NCBI GenBank assembly: GCA_905178155.1
Contig: CAJINV010000002.1
Coordinates: 10,648,709-10,712,708, forward strand
Direction of reading: 5' to 3'
Length of the DNA stretch: 64,000 bases
From: Amoebophrya sp. A120
Taxonomy: Eukaryota; Sar; Dinophyceae; Syndiniales; Amoebophryaceae
Part shown: positions 10,283 through 21,325 of the stretch, piece by piece
Numbering within the stretch: position 1 is the stretch's first letter
How the letters are laid out: every line of letters starts with the position of its first letter
Program-made: the position numbers and the translations under genes
The notes under the pieces: generated by a model
The model's input: only the letters and a program-made list of their open reading frames with translations
What the model was told of the DNA's origin: nothing
Database searches by the model: none

Positions 10283-11628
10283 AAGCAATACAGTCGTTTT
10301 TGAAACCAGAAACAGGGTAAGAACTCTCAAATATCAACTTGATGTCGCTACTCAAACTGCCTGGAGGTTTATCTACTTGATATTCAACAGGAATCGATGA
10401 AAAACTGAAAATGGTCAAAAAGTAGCTCAACTTTGCTGCGGTCGCGATCGATACTTTCAATTTCAGAAAGCAAAGCTCAAGTAAAATTTTGGCTCTTACA
10501 CTACATCAAATGTGCGAAACGTATAAGTATCGAGTTACTTTCTACTCCGGCGAGGTCGACAAATTCAGGTTGTTTTTGTCATCAAATAATTTCAGAAACG
10601 TCTAGGAAACTTTACTCTTTTCTTGATCTTACTTATCTTCAAAAAGTGGTGCCTGTCCTGGCTAATATTCCCTGGAAGCGCAACTTCCAACATGATAGTC
10701 GATCCGATATGACTCTGTTTTTGTTCTTCTGGTGGATCATACGTTAGCTGCAAGTTTGATCGTCAAGACTTCACAAACCTTTCGTGCAAGCTTGTGGAAC
10801 ACTGGCACGCAAAAGCGTCACACTGTGAATTTGGCGCAGATGCAAGATAATTGGACGGCCGCCAGACGATGAATCAGTTAGCAGCCGCCGAGGTTCGTTT
10901 ACCGTTTTTTCAATATTCAGAAAACAAAAAGAACGTCCAACAAAAAAATCAATGTGCCAAAGAAATCCCGTCGCCAACTCGCGAAGGCCTGCAAGTCCAA
11001 AATGTTGTTTTCACCAGACAAATTAATATTTCACACCCGTCGAAACCCCTGCTCAACACTGAGCTAAGCGCGTTTTTTTCATGAGAATAGATATCTAGGT
11101 TTACATTTTCTTTTGTGTCGTAGCGCACACCCCCCAATTTCAGAATTCCAGTCATGCTCATCTTGTTCTCGTGCTCATCCGCGGCATGTACAATAAATGT
11201 CGTAAGAAAATCATACACCATGATTGATATGATTCTTTTTCCAAACTCGTACATACAGTTGTCGTTTGCTTGGTCATGATGCTTCTAAAAAAACAGTCTA
11301 GCATAACGCGTTTACATCGCTGTCCGCTTTGTTTCCAGTGTTCTGTCACCGCCGCGGAAATAATAAGGCCGCGAAATTACTAGTACATTGCTAGAAAATT
11401 AGTTGTATTTTTTTTGATACACGCTCATGTTTTCTTATTAGCGCTGCAGCCACAGAAGAGCATATGATATCGTACAGGTTACTGATGTTGTTAAAAAACC
11501 AACAGTCGCTACATCCCCCAGCAGGCCTAAGCTCTTTTGTGTACAGATCGTTCTTTCCTTCGTTTCGCTTGCATACATCAACCAAATGAAACATCAGAAC
11601 GAAGAGCTCGAAAAAAATAAAAAGATCT
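10283..11628. other. AT-richer gap, no firm gene
   Basis: About 1.35 kb. The best frame is minus 10949-11254 (ATG at 11254; starts MYEFGKRIISIMVYDFL), roughly 100 residues with no known motif and no linked exon. I treat it as a possible orphan exon only. Other frames are shorter and AT-biased. Confidence 0.25.
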
Positions 11629-12932
11629 TCACAGATATGAGGGTATGATCTCACGGTGCTGCCCCTCGAGTTCCACTACTCGGTCCGCCGGCTGTTCCTG
11701 CGTTACTGCCGCGGTAAATTCCGAGGGACCGCCCGGCGTCGAGGAAACTGTCGAAGGTGAGCCTGGGCCGTCCGCCGGCGGAAGGACCAGAGCCGGCTGG
11801 TCTAGTCGCAGCTCCTGCAATTGCCGTGCCGCTTCGTTGATGCCAAAGTCCAGATCGGCTGGCGCTGTTGATCCCAAGCGCACACTGCAAGGCATCGAGT
11901 TCGGAGACTCTGTGCGTTGCGGTGTTTCGCACCCGCTGCTAGAACACGAGTCGTCCTCGTCCACGTCAGCGGGCTGGATTTCAGTTGCGTTGTTTTCTTC
12001 TTCTGTTTCCAAAGCTCACAAAAAAACGTGACTTTCTGTTTCTTCTTATGAAAAAAAAAAAAAAATAGAGTATTCTTCGTGGGGATCTTCTACCAAGAAG
12101 ATACTATGCGCTCCTTTCAAAAAGAACGCTCGGAGTCGAAATCGTCTATCTAATAATGTTAATATCAAAAGAAAGTTATAGATACCACAATCCCTGTATC
12201 CCTGCTGTTCCGGATTTCGAGCTCTTGCGCAACGTTGGCAAACTCGATCGCTGCCTGCTCCGGTGTGAATATCACGGCATGCCGCCTGGCGGGCAGCCTC
12301 CTGTTTTGCAGCCGAGACTGCTGTATGGATTGCAAAAATGTCTGGGTCTGGAACAAAGCAACTTGTCATGCTAAATCAGAATCATGTAAAAATCTGTGTT
12401 GCATGATTCCCAAAAGCTGTCCACTTTTGACCTAATCGAGAGGCACTTTCTCATGCAGCATAGGCATGATAGAGCTCTCACAGAATCTGTCATGCTATGT
12501 CCTATATACCAGACCTCATGGGTTATGGAAAACCTGCATGACAAACCTGCATTCTTCCAGACCCAGACATTTTTACATTTGATATGCTGCACACGCTCTT
12601 GCACCGCAGCGTCCGGGTTCGGCGCGTCCACGCCCTCGTGGCTGCTCTTCTATGGATTGCAAAAATGTCTGGATCTGGAACATTGCAACTTGTCATGCTG
12701 TCTTTGGATTCCAAAAAAATCTGTATTGCGTGACCAGCAACAGGAGTCCAGTTTGTGTATACGCGGAGAGGGAATTTCTCATGCGGAATAGGCATCAGGA
12801 AGCCCTCTAAAAATCTGTGATGCTAAATCATGCATTACATGTGTCATGGATCATACACAATATGCATCACAAACCCCGGAATCTTCCAGACCCAGACATT
12901 TTTGCAATCCATATCTTCCGGGAGCACACCAT
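11629..12932 (-). CDS. Hypothetical acidic/disordered protein with two introners near its start
   Basis: ATG at 12932 (MVCSRK) preceded in frame by TAG. Exon 1 (12914-12932) and exon 2 (12585-12645) are joined after removal of an introner, and exon 2 joins the frame ending at 12318 after removal of a second one, giving SSHEGVDAPNPDAAVQERVQ and then FTPEQAAIEFANVAQELEIR. A conventional intron of roughly 150 bases (12.02-12.18 kb) leads to the last exon, 11629 to about 12010. That exon is Glu/Asp/Ser-rich (ADVDEDDSCSSSGCE) and has one helix (FGINEAARQLQELRLDQP). The phase across this last intron does not close with a single GT-AG pair; a small extra exon near 12130 would fix it. No family recognised. 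Confidence 0.6.
12324..12584 (-). mobile_element. Introner, family A variant ends (261 bp)
   Basis: Left end TATGGATTGCAAAAATG, right end CATTTTTACATTTGATA: two slightly different versions of the family A terminus. Direct repeat TGCTG at 12319-12323 and 12585-12589. Removal with one repeat reads ERV-QQSRLQNRR in frame. Confidence 0.85.
12651..12913 (-). mobile_element. Introner, family A variant (263 bp)
   Basis: Both ends carry the TATGGATTGCAAAAATG form of the terminus. Direct repeat TCTTC at 12646-12650 and 12914-12918. Sits only six codons after the proposed start of the host gene; removal restores MVCSRKSSHEG. Confidence 0.85.
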
Positions 12933-14207
12933 CTAGGTGGAACAAAGGAGCTGGTAATCAATGTAGCAACGGCAGAAGACAGGGAAAACAACCCCCTCTG
13001 ATTTCACAAGTGTTAATGTAGATGTAGGTGTACACAAGAAAGACCCCAAAAAATTAAAATGCTCTCTAGTACTGTAAAAAGAACTGCGGCAGGAGCCCAA
13101 AGCTACTTGCACTTACCTTGAATTTGACGAAAAAAGCTTATAAACACAAACCCCACAAAAAAAAAACAAACTCCTGCTTTTGCTACATTTTGATAGGTGA
13201 GAAGTTTCGGCTCGCGGACGAAAAATCGATTCGCGGGTTCAATTTGACAAACCAAAGAATGGGAAAAAAGGAGAGGGAGTCCTGTCATGTTTTCGATTTT
13301 GCAAAAATGTTTTGCCACCAAAAGAAGAAGTTTTGTTTTGCCAAAAAAGGTCTTCGAACTTCTGGAGCAACAGTATCATTATTTTCACGACTCAAAATAG
13401 ACCGCGCACGAGGAACACAGATTGGACGATTTTCTCGGTTCTTTTACACGTGTAGGGTGAAAATGCACTCAAACAGTTACAGCAGCGCACGTGGAAACGG
13501 ACGGTTTAATGCTAGTACGTAACTTCTACCGCTTCCCGCAATTTTAATTTTCCCAACAGTCTCATGGAACAAGAGGTCGTCACTAGTTCAGCAAGCTCAT
13601 TGAAACATGCATATCAGGCGAGGAGGACATCAATCTGATTATACAAATTCATCAGTCAGCTCAGCGTATTTTGCATACGCTCAACTGGGACTTCTCCGCG
13701 CTTTATATTGCGAAAACGTTTTGCTCGCAGATTTGCTTTTTTACTCAAGCACCTCCGAAAAATCAAACGCTTAGAAATAGAATTGCAAAACAAGTATCAG
13801 CTTTGCTTCTTTACACTAGGCTGCACTGGTGTGACAACAGATACTAGCGCGTATCAGAGGATGGAAAAGGAAACGGAAGGTAAACCTTCCTAGATGTTGA
13901 CAAGCACCTAAAAAAAAATGAGGTACAGTGTAACTACGCCGCCCATCGGTACGGTGGAGGACTTTCTCTCAGACAAAGCCGGTCACGAGAACTCCTAGTA
14001 AAACTAAAATCGATACAACAGTGGTCCTGAACTCGACCGCCGGCCTGACTGTGAGAAGAAATGTTGCAAGAAATAAACTGGTACTGGAACAGCAGCTGCA
14101 ATTTTTTATACGATACTTTTATAAAGAGTCAAAATTCCTTCGACAGTCGCATACTTTATTTCCCTTGGCGAGGTTTAAGATCAGCATCTATTTCATCATG
14201 ACATTTT
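12933..14207. other. AT-rich intergenic region
   Basis: About 1.27 kb of AT-rich sequence with homopolymer runs. The frames present (for example plus 13118-13522) have compositions expected of random AT-rich DNA. Nothing supported. Confidence 0.35.
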
Positions 14208-16283
14208 TTACTGGGCGATGTTCACTTCTGTGCCAGTGGCACGTTCCGGGACAGCAGGAGAAAATGGCACGGTCGTGCGGTAGAACCGGGCTCTGGATCC
14301 AGCACGTCGTCGGACGAAATCGCACCGACCTATGTTTACATTGAATTTCTGTCCGTCGTGAAACGCCCCTCTCCTGCAATACTAGCAATTAATAGGCCTT
14401 GCAGACACAGACGCAACCAAGCAACAAAAAAATTTACAATCAAAAACAGCTCACCTGGACGTAGCCCATTTTTCCGAAGAACCCCTGCCCGGGTATGGGC
14501 CTTTTCAAATCCGGGTAGCTCTTTGCGTGCGCCTCAATCTCCTTGGAGGTAATACGGCCGTTCGGATCGCGCTTGAAGGTCTCCACATCACTGGAGATGC
14601 CGTTCGCGGGGGCATTCTTGTCGTGGTTACTCGGCGACAAGACCGTCGAGCTAGCTCCATTTTTGTTGGCCCCCGGGGAAGACGATGCAGCAGAGGTCTT
14701 CATCGAGGACGGCGTCGCTCCTGCCATGTCATTAGTAGAACTTTCCGTGCCTTTCTTGTTTCCACTCGCAGCTGCCGCGCCGGTCAACGGGGGTGGCGAC
14801 GGTGCGTTGCTTCCCACCGCAGCTGTCGCACCCGCTTGCGTCCAGGGGAGCGAGGTTTTGTTCTTCTTCTGGCCATTCGCCGGCGAGGATGGAGATTGTA
14901 ACAGTGTGTTGCTCGCTGTATTTGTCGTAGCAGCGCCAGCGGTGCTGCTGCTGCTACCACCGCCAGAACTAAAATTGTTGTTCCCCAATTTGTTCTTCGG
15001 GCTGCTCAGACCCAGCCCACCGCCGCCGATGGACAAATTGTTCTGCGTCGTCGTGGATCCGGGGGAGTGGATGGCGGGCAGTTGCAACGGTTTCTTTCCG
15101 TTGGTGGGTGCCGCGGAGGACGACGGGGACGTCAAACTGCTGCGATTTGCGGTGCTCCGCGGATCCGTCACCCCGAAATTCTCGTCCTTGCTGCCGGGCC
15201 GGGCCAAAAACAGGTCGCTGCGCAGCGAGCAGACCTCGAGCACCACGCGCCGCACCGACCGCTTGAGTGCCCAGTCGTAAGACGCCTGGAGGAGCAGGCT
15301 GCCGATGCCCTGACGCTGGTAACTCGGGTGCACGCCGTAGGGACTCAGGTCAATGCACTTGTCGCCGCCGAACTTGCGCAGCATCACGCGCACGGCCCCG
15401 ACAATGGTTTCCCTGCTCCCACCGGGCGTGGTCTGCCCCGGGGAACACGTGCCTGAAAATAAGGAAAGAAAGGCGTGCTACATTTGTACAAAAGCGCCTA
15501 TCTTATTCATAAATCTAAATCCACATCTACTTCCAATAAACAGTCATATCCTATTACCTCCACTGCCACTGCCAATGGAGGTGGTGGATTCGCTGTTGAG
15601 CAGTAATCGCCCATGCACCATGGTGTCACCGGCGGCTTCGTCGGTTTTATTCGAACTCGATCCAACAGTAACTGACTTCACGACACTGCCGATCGCGTTG
15701 GAAATGGATTTTACCACCGAAGACCCATTTGCGCCAGTAGAGGCCGTGGCAGACGACGAACCTGGTGTTTTTCTTGCAACGGAAATAAGTCAAATTTTGA
15801 ATCGATTTTTTTTTGCCATTTGCTTGAAGGTCAGTCAGGTGTTAAAAAAGCAACATAAATACGCATTTTCCTCACTTCAATACCGCTTTTTCCATTCGGA
15901 TCTGATTGATCGCTCTGCCGCCTTGGTCGCTTACGCTTTTCCGCCGCAACGAAGAAAACGCCGATATTCTCCTCCTGTCTCGCCAGCAAAATGTCGGACT
16001 GAACCTGCGGTTTTTTTGGATGCGCCCTGCCCTCATGCAAAATTATTGCTTTGCCTGAAATAGGTCCATTGATTTCTTCAACGAGAAACTGCAATCCCTC
16101 ACTAATTGCCAAACTTCGGCAATAATGCCCTAGTACCTGTTCGCTATTTTGATAGCGTGGTTGCAATCGAAAGCCTCGGTCAGAGTTTCCCATCTCTACC
16201 GCGTAGGCCGCATTCAGCACACTCAGCACTGCCTCCACATCTACGACGCGGGCCCTGCGCACGTAAATACTCCGCTCCTCCAT
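14208..16283 (-). CDS. GNAT-family N-acetyltransferase with large low-complexity insertion
   Basis: Exons 15863-16283, 15558-15761, 14455-15452 and 14208-14381, all with GT-AG introns, add up to 599 codons. The N-terminus begins MEERSIYVRRARVVDVEAVL and continues NAAYAVEMGNSDRGF and LQFLVEEINGPISGKA, the beta1-alpha1-beta3 pattern of GNATs. Motif A follows at about residue 240: IDLSPYGVHPSYQRQGIGSL (Gln/Arg-x-x-Gly-x-Gly acetyl-CoA loop), then an arginine-rich helix and VVLEVCSL. The C-terminal core element FFGKMGY comes much later, because about 190 residues of Ser/Asn/Ala/Thr-rich sequence are inserted. A second disordered stretch (exon 2, Ser/Thr/Gly-rich) precedes motif A. The last exon (RGAFHDGQKFNVNIG) depends on the TGCTAG acceptor at 14382-14383. 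Substrate cannot be told. Confidence 0.8.
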
Positions 16284-17240
16284 GTTGAGATCTTGTCTGC
16301 GCCCTGCAATGAGGCAGCGAGGGCTCTTCGTTTTCTCTTCTTGACGTTGATAGTGGATCACAAAATTATACCTGGACGCCAACAAAGCAAGAATCAAAAA
16401 CCAACTCAGATTGAGCAGCTCTCCGGGAGTGACTTCGCCATAAACTCTCGAAGTAGCCCACATTACTTCATGCACAAACAAGTGGCCCTGGCGCTGGCCG
16501 ACCACATCTCTACAATTCTCCTCCGCTCGGGCCATATTTTGTTGTACTGAAGCAGAAGAAGTGGAAGACACGAAGAAAAAGAAACGGGCTTGCAGAGAGA
16601 ACAAGCATTTTTCAGTGACAACATCAAAGCGAAACCACTGCGACGCGGAATGCATGCCCATCGTCGATTTTCGTATTGTAATTGTTGTTTGACATGTTGC
16701 TGTGCTCGTAGCCGTGTAGTACATTCGTTTCCTGCTACAAGCGATGTCAAAAGGTTTGTGGGCTTCTTTCACTCAAAAGGAAACGGGATCGTTTCCTCAA
16801 GAGAAAAAAGCGGGGTCGGGACGACCGGATTAGTGGGGGGACTTTCTTGATATGAGATGATCCAAGTTCTGTCGAAACTTGGGAATATCTCATATCGATA
16901 TGTATCCACCTTCAGAATACAAGAGCGAAGAACGAACGAATAAAGCTAGCTACTCTGGGTAAAACGTCGGGTGATCATCGGAAAAACCGAGCATTGCGAT
17001 CGGTTTCCCCTCTTCGTCAAGTCGATGTCCTCGAAGCTTCTGCTTCAATACTGGAAAACAAAAAACTCATGACTTGGGTCGTCGTGTGTAAAAACTGTAA
17101 ACTGGAATTCGTCAGGTGGTCAGTACACAGATATCGTCGAAGGAAGTACTTAAACCACATATCATCGATGTCAACATCTGAAGAGACTTCAAAGCAAGCA
17201 GTCGCCCATTTGTAATTGTATGTAACCCTACATCAATGCC
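16284..17240. other. Intergenic region with a 48-bp hairpin
   Basis: No supported gene. A near-perfect inverted repeat lies at 16849-16896 (GATATGAGAT ... ATCTCATATC, with inner AAGTT/AACTT). It sits between two minus-strand genes and could mark a transcript boundary. Confidence 0.35.
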
Positions 17241-18677
17241 TTACTGCGGCGCTTCTTCCTCGCGGTAAATCGCGAGGTCATACCCTCCTGGCTGCATGCG
17301 GTAGTGGGAGAAAACCCTCTTCTCGCTGGAAAACCAACCGCTGTAGTGCCACTCGACGCGGACGAACTTCTTCGCCAAGTCGTACTTCAAAACGGTGCCG
17401 AACGGACAGCTCCAGTGCTCGTCCTCGTACCGCCAGTGGAGGCCCGGGCGCACCTTCATCCCCTCGTGCACGTTCGCGACGGTGACGCGGCGCTCGTTAT
17501 CAAATGCAAAAGTGTCTGGGTCTGCAAGAGTGCGCGACTTGTCATGCAGCTTTTCCATGACCCATGAGGCCTCGAATGCAGGATCTAGCATGACAGATTC
17601 TGTGCGATCTCTCTCATGTCTATCCTGCATGAGAAACTCCCTTCCGACTTGGTCAAAACTGGGCGACTTTTGGTAATCATGCAACACAGATTTTTGCATG
17701 CTTCAGATTTAGCATGACAAGTTGCATTCTTCCAGACCCAGACATTTTTACATTTGATACTCGTTCTTCAGGTACGATTCCGCCCACTGCTTGTCCAACG
17801 GCGCGGCGTCCGGCTCGGTGCGGAGGTGCACGACGCCGAAGCTGTCGACCAGGGCCGTCGGGGGCAGTTGGTTCATCCCGACGTTCCCGGAGGACGGCGA
17901 CGCAGCGACGCAGCCATAATTTCCCCGGTTTTTACTACTTTCATCCAGGTCGCGTACGGTTTGCACGTCGAAGTCCATCTCGGTGACGCCGAGCGAGTTG
18001 CGCGGCTGCCACGCGGCCATGTCGTTCTCCGAGTCCTTCTCGTTTTTCGCGCTCAAACCGAAAACCGCGTTGTGCAGCATGTCATGCCGCTCCCGCTTTT
18101 CCACTTCGCTGCGACGCGACGACGCTTTTCCGTTCTTGCCGCTCGCCTTCTTGGTACTAGGAGGGTTCTTCTTGTTCCTCTCCTCGCTGAATGACGCAGC
18201 ACTCATCGTTTGCAGATGATCTTCGTGCGATAAACTTTTTTCCGCCAGATCATGCTCCGCGTCGGACAACGAGTCCACACTCTCCATTTGCGCCGGATGA
18301 TGATTTGCGCTGCTATTTTTCTTTTTGTTTGCTTCTGGGTAGGTAAATTCGTCTTGCTTTTCCTGCCGTTGCCCCGCAACCGCCCTTTTGTTCTTCACGA
18401 GCAAGCCCGCCTCCTGCGCTGCCATGCCGTGCGGGAGCTCCACCGGCACGCGGACCTTCTGCGCAATCACGAGCTTTTCGTTCATGGGGTCCTGGACGTA
18501 GACCACGGTTTCCCGGAATTTCTCCGTCGATTTCCCGCCGTCGTTGGGAAGGTCCTGGAACTGCTCACCGCCTACCGCGCCGGTGCAAACCTGGTCCTCG
18601 GGGACCGCGCTCAGCCCGGAATCCAGCCCCTGCTCCTTCAACCGGGCCTGCTGCTCTGCACGCTGCCGGGCCGCCAT
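17241..18677 (-). CDS. MIB/HERC2-domain protein
   Basis: Exons 17760-18677 and 17241-17492, joined after removal of one introner, give 1170 nt (389 residues, TAA stop). The join reads SYLKNE-RRVTVANV. The N-terminal 300 residues are mostly charged and disordered, with a helical start (MAARQRAEQQARLKEQG) and acidic/Ser patches. The C-terminus holds a MIB/HERC2-like module: GMKVRPGLHWRYEDEHWSCP, GTVLKYDLAKKFVRVEWHYS and YRMQPGGYDLAIY, matching the conserved Gly-x-x-Val-x-x-Gly-x-x-Trp, Gly-x-Val, Val-x-Trp and YR...DL positions. In known proteins this domain reads peptide signals, often in ubiquitin ligases; here there is no RING or HECT domain. The introner sits just before the domain. Confidence 0.75.
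17498..17759 (-). mobile_element. Introner, family A (262 bp)
   Basis: Terminal repeat TATCAAATGCAAAAGTG at the left and CATTTTTACATTTGATA at the right. Direct repeat CTCGT at 17493-17497 and 17760-17764. Removal of element plus one repeat restores the frame of the MIB/HERC2 gene. Confidence 0.85.
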
Positions 18678-18847
18678 CTGGTCGACCTGATGTTGTAAAA
18701 GTTGAACGAGTTCATTGATATTGGATACTAGGTTGGTACTGTGGTCGCGTGAGAGAATTGATCCGATGAAAGGACGCTAGTAGATCGAAAAAAATCCTAT
18801 TATACTCACTCGTATCAGAAACTACAAACTATTTCCTACTCAAAAAT

Positions 18848-21325
18848 CTATACCAGCACGCGCTCTAGTAATTTCCGCACACGCACCAAGTTTTCCATGG
18901 GCTCTGCGCCACTCTCTAGCCCTTCCGGAAGGTACACGTTGACCGGGCACCCCTGTTGGGGGATCTCATGCAAGATCCGCTCTTTCAAATGCGCGTACAG
19001 CGGGTCCTCCGGGTTCATGTTCCGGTCCTTGTAGACCGATGCGGCGACGATCTGCTTGCTGTTGCGGATCTGTTCGAAGATCATGAAGGCGAGGTTCCGA
19101 AAAGCGGCGTTCACCAGCCACTCGGGACAACCGCTCGAAACGTGCGGCGCCAGGTTGATCACGCACTGCAGGTAGCAGGCCTTTTTCGTGGGCGACCGCG
19201 TGTCCATCGGGGTCAGAAACATGAAGCTGTTGTCCAAGTACGCCCGCTGGCTGCCGTCGTACTCCTTTTCGTTCTCTGCGGAGTAGTCGCTGGACCGGGT
19301 CAAAATCTCCCGTTCCTCCTTCGGCCCGACGTTCTCCATGTGCAGGATGACCTGCTTTACCTCCTTTTTGGCGTCTTCCTTGTTCTCCGGAGCCGCCATC
19401 ACGTCGTAGCCCCGCACGCGAAAGCAGACCTTCCGCCAGGCGAACGGAAAGGGCAGCTTCAGCAGCATGCGAACCACGAAGTTGGATTTCGATTTTCGCT
19501 CCAAAACTTCGGATTTGACCAACCCCAACCCCATGAAGCTCGGGCACCACTCCTTCCACAGATCCGCCTCGTTTAGAAGCGACAACAGAGAGAAAAGATC
19601 CAAGTCGCACTGCCCCTCGATGGCAAAGGTGTACACCCGCGTGTCCTCCTGTTTCGGGTCCTGAAACACCATGTCGGTCCGCATGGCCGCGCGGATACCG
19701 TCGGTTTCGCGGATGATGCGCCACTTGGAGACGGGCTTGAAGTCCGGCTTCGGCTGCCGCCTTGCAACTGCGGGGGAAATCAGGTCCACGCTGGTCTTGT
19801 CGCTCATGTTGTCCAGCGTCAGTCCGTCCGAATACGCGACGGAATCGGACTGGAGGTCGTTCGCGGTCACCTCGTGGTGCCCCATGCTGCCCTGCGGCAA
19901 CACCGGCGAGAAGTCGTTGCGGTTGTGGGTTTTCCCGAAATCGATCACTTCCTCGTCGGAAAGCGAGTCGAAGATATCGGATGCATTTTCATCTGGCGCA
20001 CCATTCTCTTCTTCCGCTTCGTAGCTGCCGAGACTGCCATGATCAAGGTCCTCGTCCTCTTGTGCGAGGACCCGCTCCAAGTCACCCGGCCGCCGCACGG
20101 ATTTCCTCCCGGGCGCGTCCTCCAGCCCAATCTGCACGGACTTGCGCGTGTTGCTTTGCGGCGCGTCCTGCAGCGCGTCCGGTTTCCGCAAGGGCGGCGG
20201 CGGCGACTTGCGCTTCACGACCACTGCGGGTTTTGATGGCTGCTGCACCACCGGGTTTGCCGCCTCCTCCGCCTTTTTCGCCTGGCGAATACGGCCCCGC
20301 TCGATCTGCGCGAGCGTCGACCGCACCTGGGACACGAGCTGGAACCGCTGGACGATCTCCTTGATCTGTGGGTCCTTGTTGTCCCTCTCTAGATATTCGG
20401 CGTTGAAGGTGCGGTCGAGTAAATAGCCCGCCACCATCAGCTGATCGTCTTCGAAGAACAATTTCTTCGCCTCGGCGATGGCTTCCTCGGGGGTCCGTAA
20501 CCGTTCCGGCTCCGGGAAAGGCAGCTTCTCGTTCGCCTCCGCATGCTCCACGCGCTGGCTGAGACGGTTGCAGGTCGCGTCAACCTTCGCTTTCATCAAT
20601 TTTTCAGAGAGGCGCGAACAGGTCGAGGACCTCCGACGTTCGGGTATGTTGGCGTTCCTGTCTACCACAACCGGGGCTCCCGATCCGTTTTCGTGTAGTT
20701 CATCATCGTCGGTGGACATAGTACTGCTTGGGCTTTCTTCTTCGTACTCCTCATCGCTGAGATTAACAGAAACCTCTCCGGCTGTCGTGGGGGTGGTCGT
20801 TCGGGAGATCGAGTCTCGTCGCTTGATGTCACTTGAAGATATAGTTTCGCCGTGGTTCGCAATTACCTCGTCAGATTCCGAGCCGGAACCCGCGGCGGTG
20901 TTGAATCTTTGTTTGTCGCTAGCGTCGCCATCGTGGTTGTCCACACTTTCTCGAAAAGTTACCGACTTGTTCGCTGTGCTACTCTTTCGGAGCGAGGAAT
21001 GCTTTTCTGCCAGGAGATCCACCGCCATTTTCCCGGACGGTACGGATTGTTCTTTCTCCTGGGCAGTCATCGCTTCAGATGGAGATACAGCGTTGTCCTC
21101 TCTCGCAGGCTCGTGCAAATTATATTGTTCCCCGGACGGGCGGTCTTCGAGCTGCTCAACAACAACTTCGGGTTCTATGTGTGGGGGCGGCGATTCCAGC
21201 TTTACTTCTTCGTCTGGAGAGACAGATTCCTGGATTTCCAGGTCGATATTAGCCATCTTACGGGCAGTATTACGCACCCGCTTTCCACCGGAGGTGGTCG
21301 TCGGGCCCTTCCGCCTTTCCGGCAT
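18848..21325 (-). CDS. START-domain lipid-binding protein, 825 aa, single exon
   Basis: An intronless frame from ATG 21325 to a stop at 18848. Residues 1-250 are acidic, Ser/Thr-rich and probably disordered. Residues about 275-350 form a helical segment (EEAIAEAKKLFFEDDQLMVA ... VRSTLAQIERGRIRQAKKAE) that resembles a helical-bundle repeat. The C-terminal 255 residues look like a START (StAR-related) domain: FAIEGQCDLDLFSLLSLLNE, LWKEWCPSFMGLGLVK, LKLPFPFAWRKVCFRVRGYD, and a closing amphipathic helix (LVNAAFRNLAFMIFEQI). Known START domains bind or transfer sterols and phospholipids. No transmembrane segment, so a cytosolic or peripheral protein. Ends RKLLERVLV. Confidence 0.75.
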   Translation of the reverse strand: MPERRKGPTTTSGGKRVRNTARKMANIDLEIQESVSPDEEVKLESPPPHIEPEVVVEQLEDRPSGEQYNLHEPAREDNAVSPSEAMTAQEKEQSVPSGKMAVDLLAEKHSSLRKSSTANKSVTFRESVDNHDGDASDKQRFNTAAGSGSESDEVIANHGETISSSDIKRRDSISRTTTPTTAGEVSVNLSDEEYEEESPSSTMSTDDDELHENGSGAPVVVDRNANIPERRRSSTCSRLSEKLMKAKVDATCNRLSQRVEHAEANEKLPFPEPERLRTPEEAIAEAKKLFFEDDQLMVAGYLLDRTFNAEYLERDNKDPQIKEIVQRFQLVSQVRSTLAQIERGRIRQAKKAEEAANPVVQQPSKPAVVVKRKSPPPPLRKPDALQDAPQSNTRKSVQIGLEDAPGRKSVRRPGDLERVLAQEDEDLDHGSLGSYEAEEENGAPDENASDIFDSLSDEEVIDFGKTHNRNDFSPVLPQGSMGHHEVTANDLQSDSVAYSDGLTLDNMSDKTSVDLISPAVARRQPKPDFKPVSKWRIIRETDGIRAAMRTDMVFQDPKQEDTRVYTFAIEGQCDLDLFSLLSLLNEADLWKEWCPSFMGLGLVKSEVLERKSKSNFVVRMLLKLPFPFAWRKVCFRVRGYDVMAAPENKEDAKKEVKQVILHMENVGPKEEREILTRSSDYSAENEKEYDGSQRAYLDNSFMFLTPMDTRSPTKKACYLQCVINLAPHVSSGCPEWLVNAAFRNLAFMIFEQIRNSKQIVAASVYKDRNMNPEDPLYAHLKERILHEIPQQGCPVNVYLPEGLESGAEPMENLVRVRKLLERVLV

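Noticed and set aside
14543-15280. Plus-strand 245-codon frame rich in Leu/Val/Pro
   Set aside because: It is the complement of the Ser/Asn/Ala-rich insert of the acetyltransferase, which has motif support on the minus strand.
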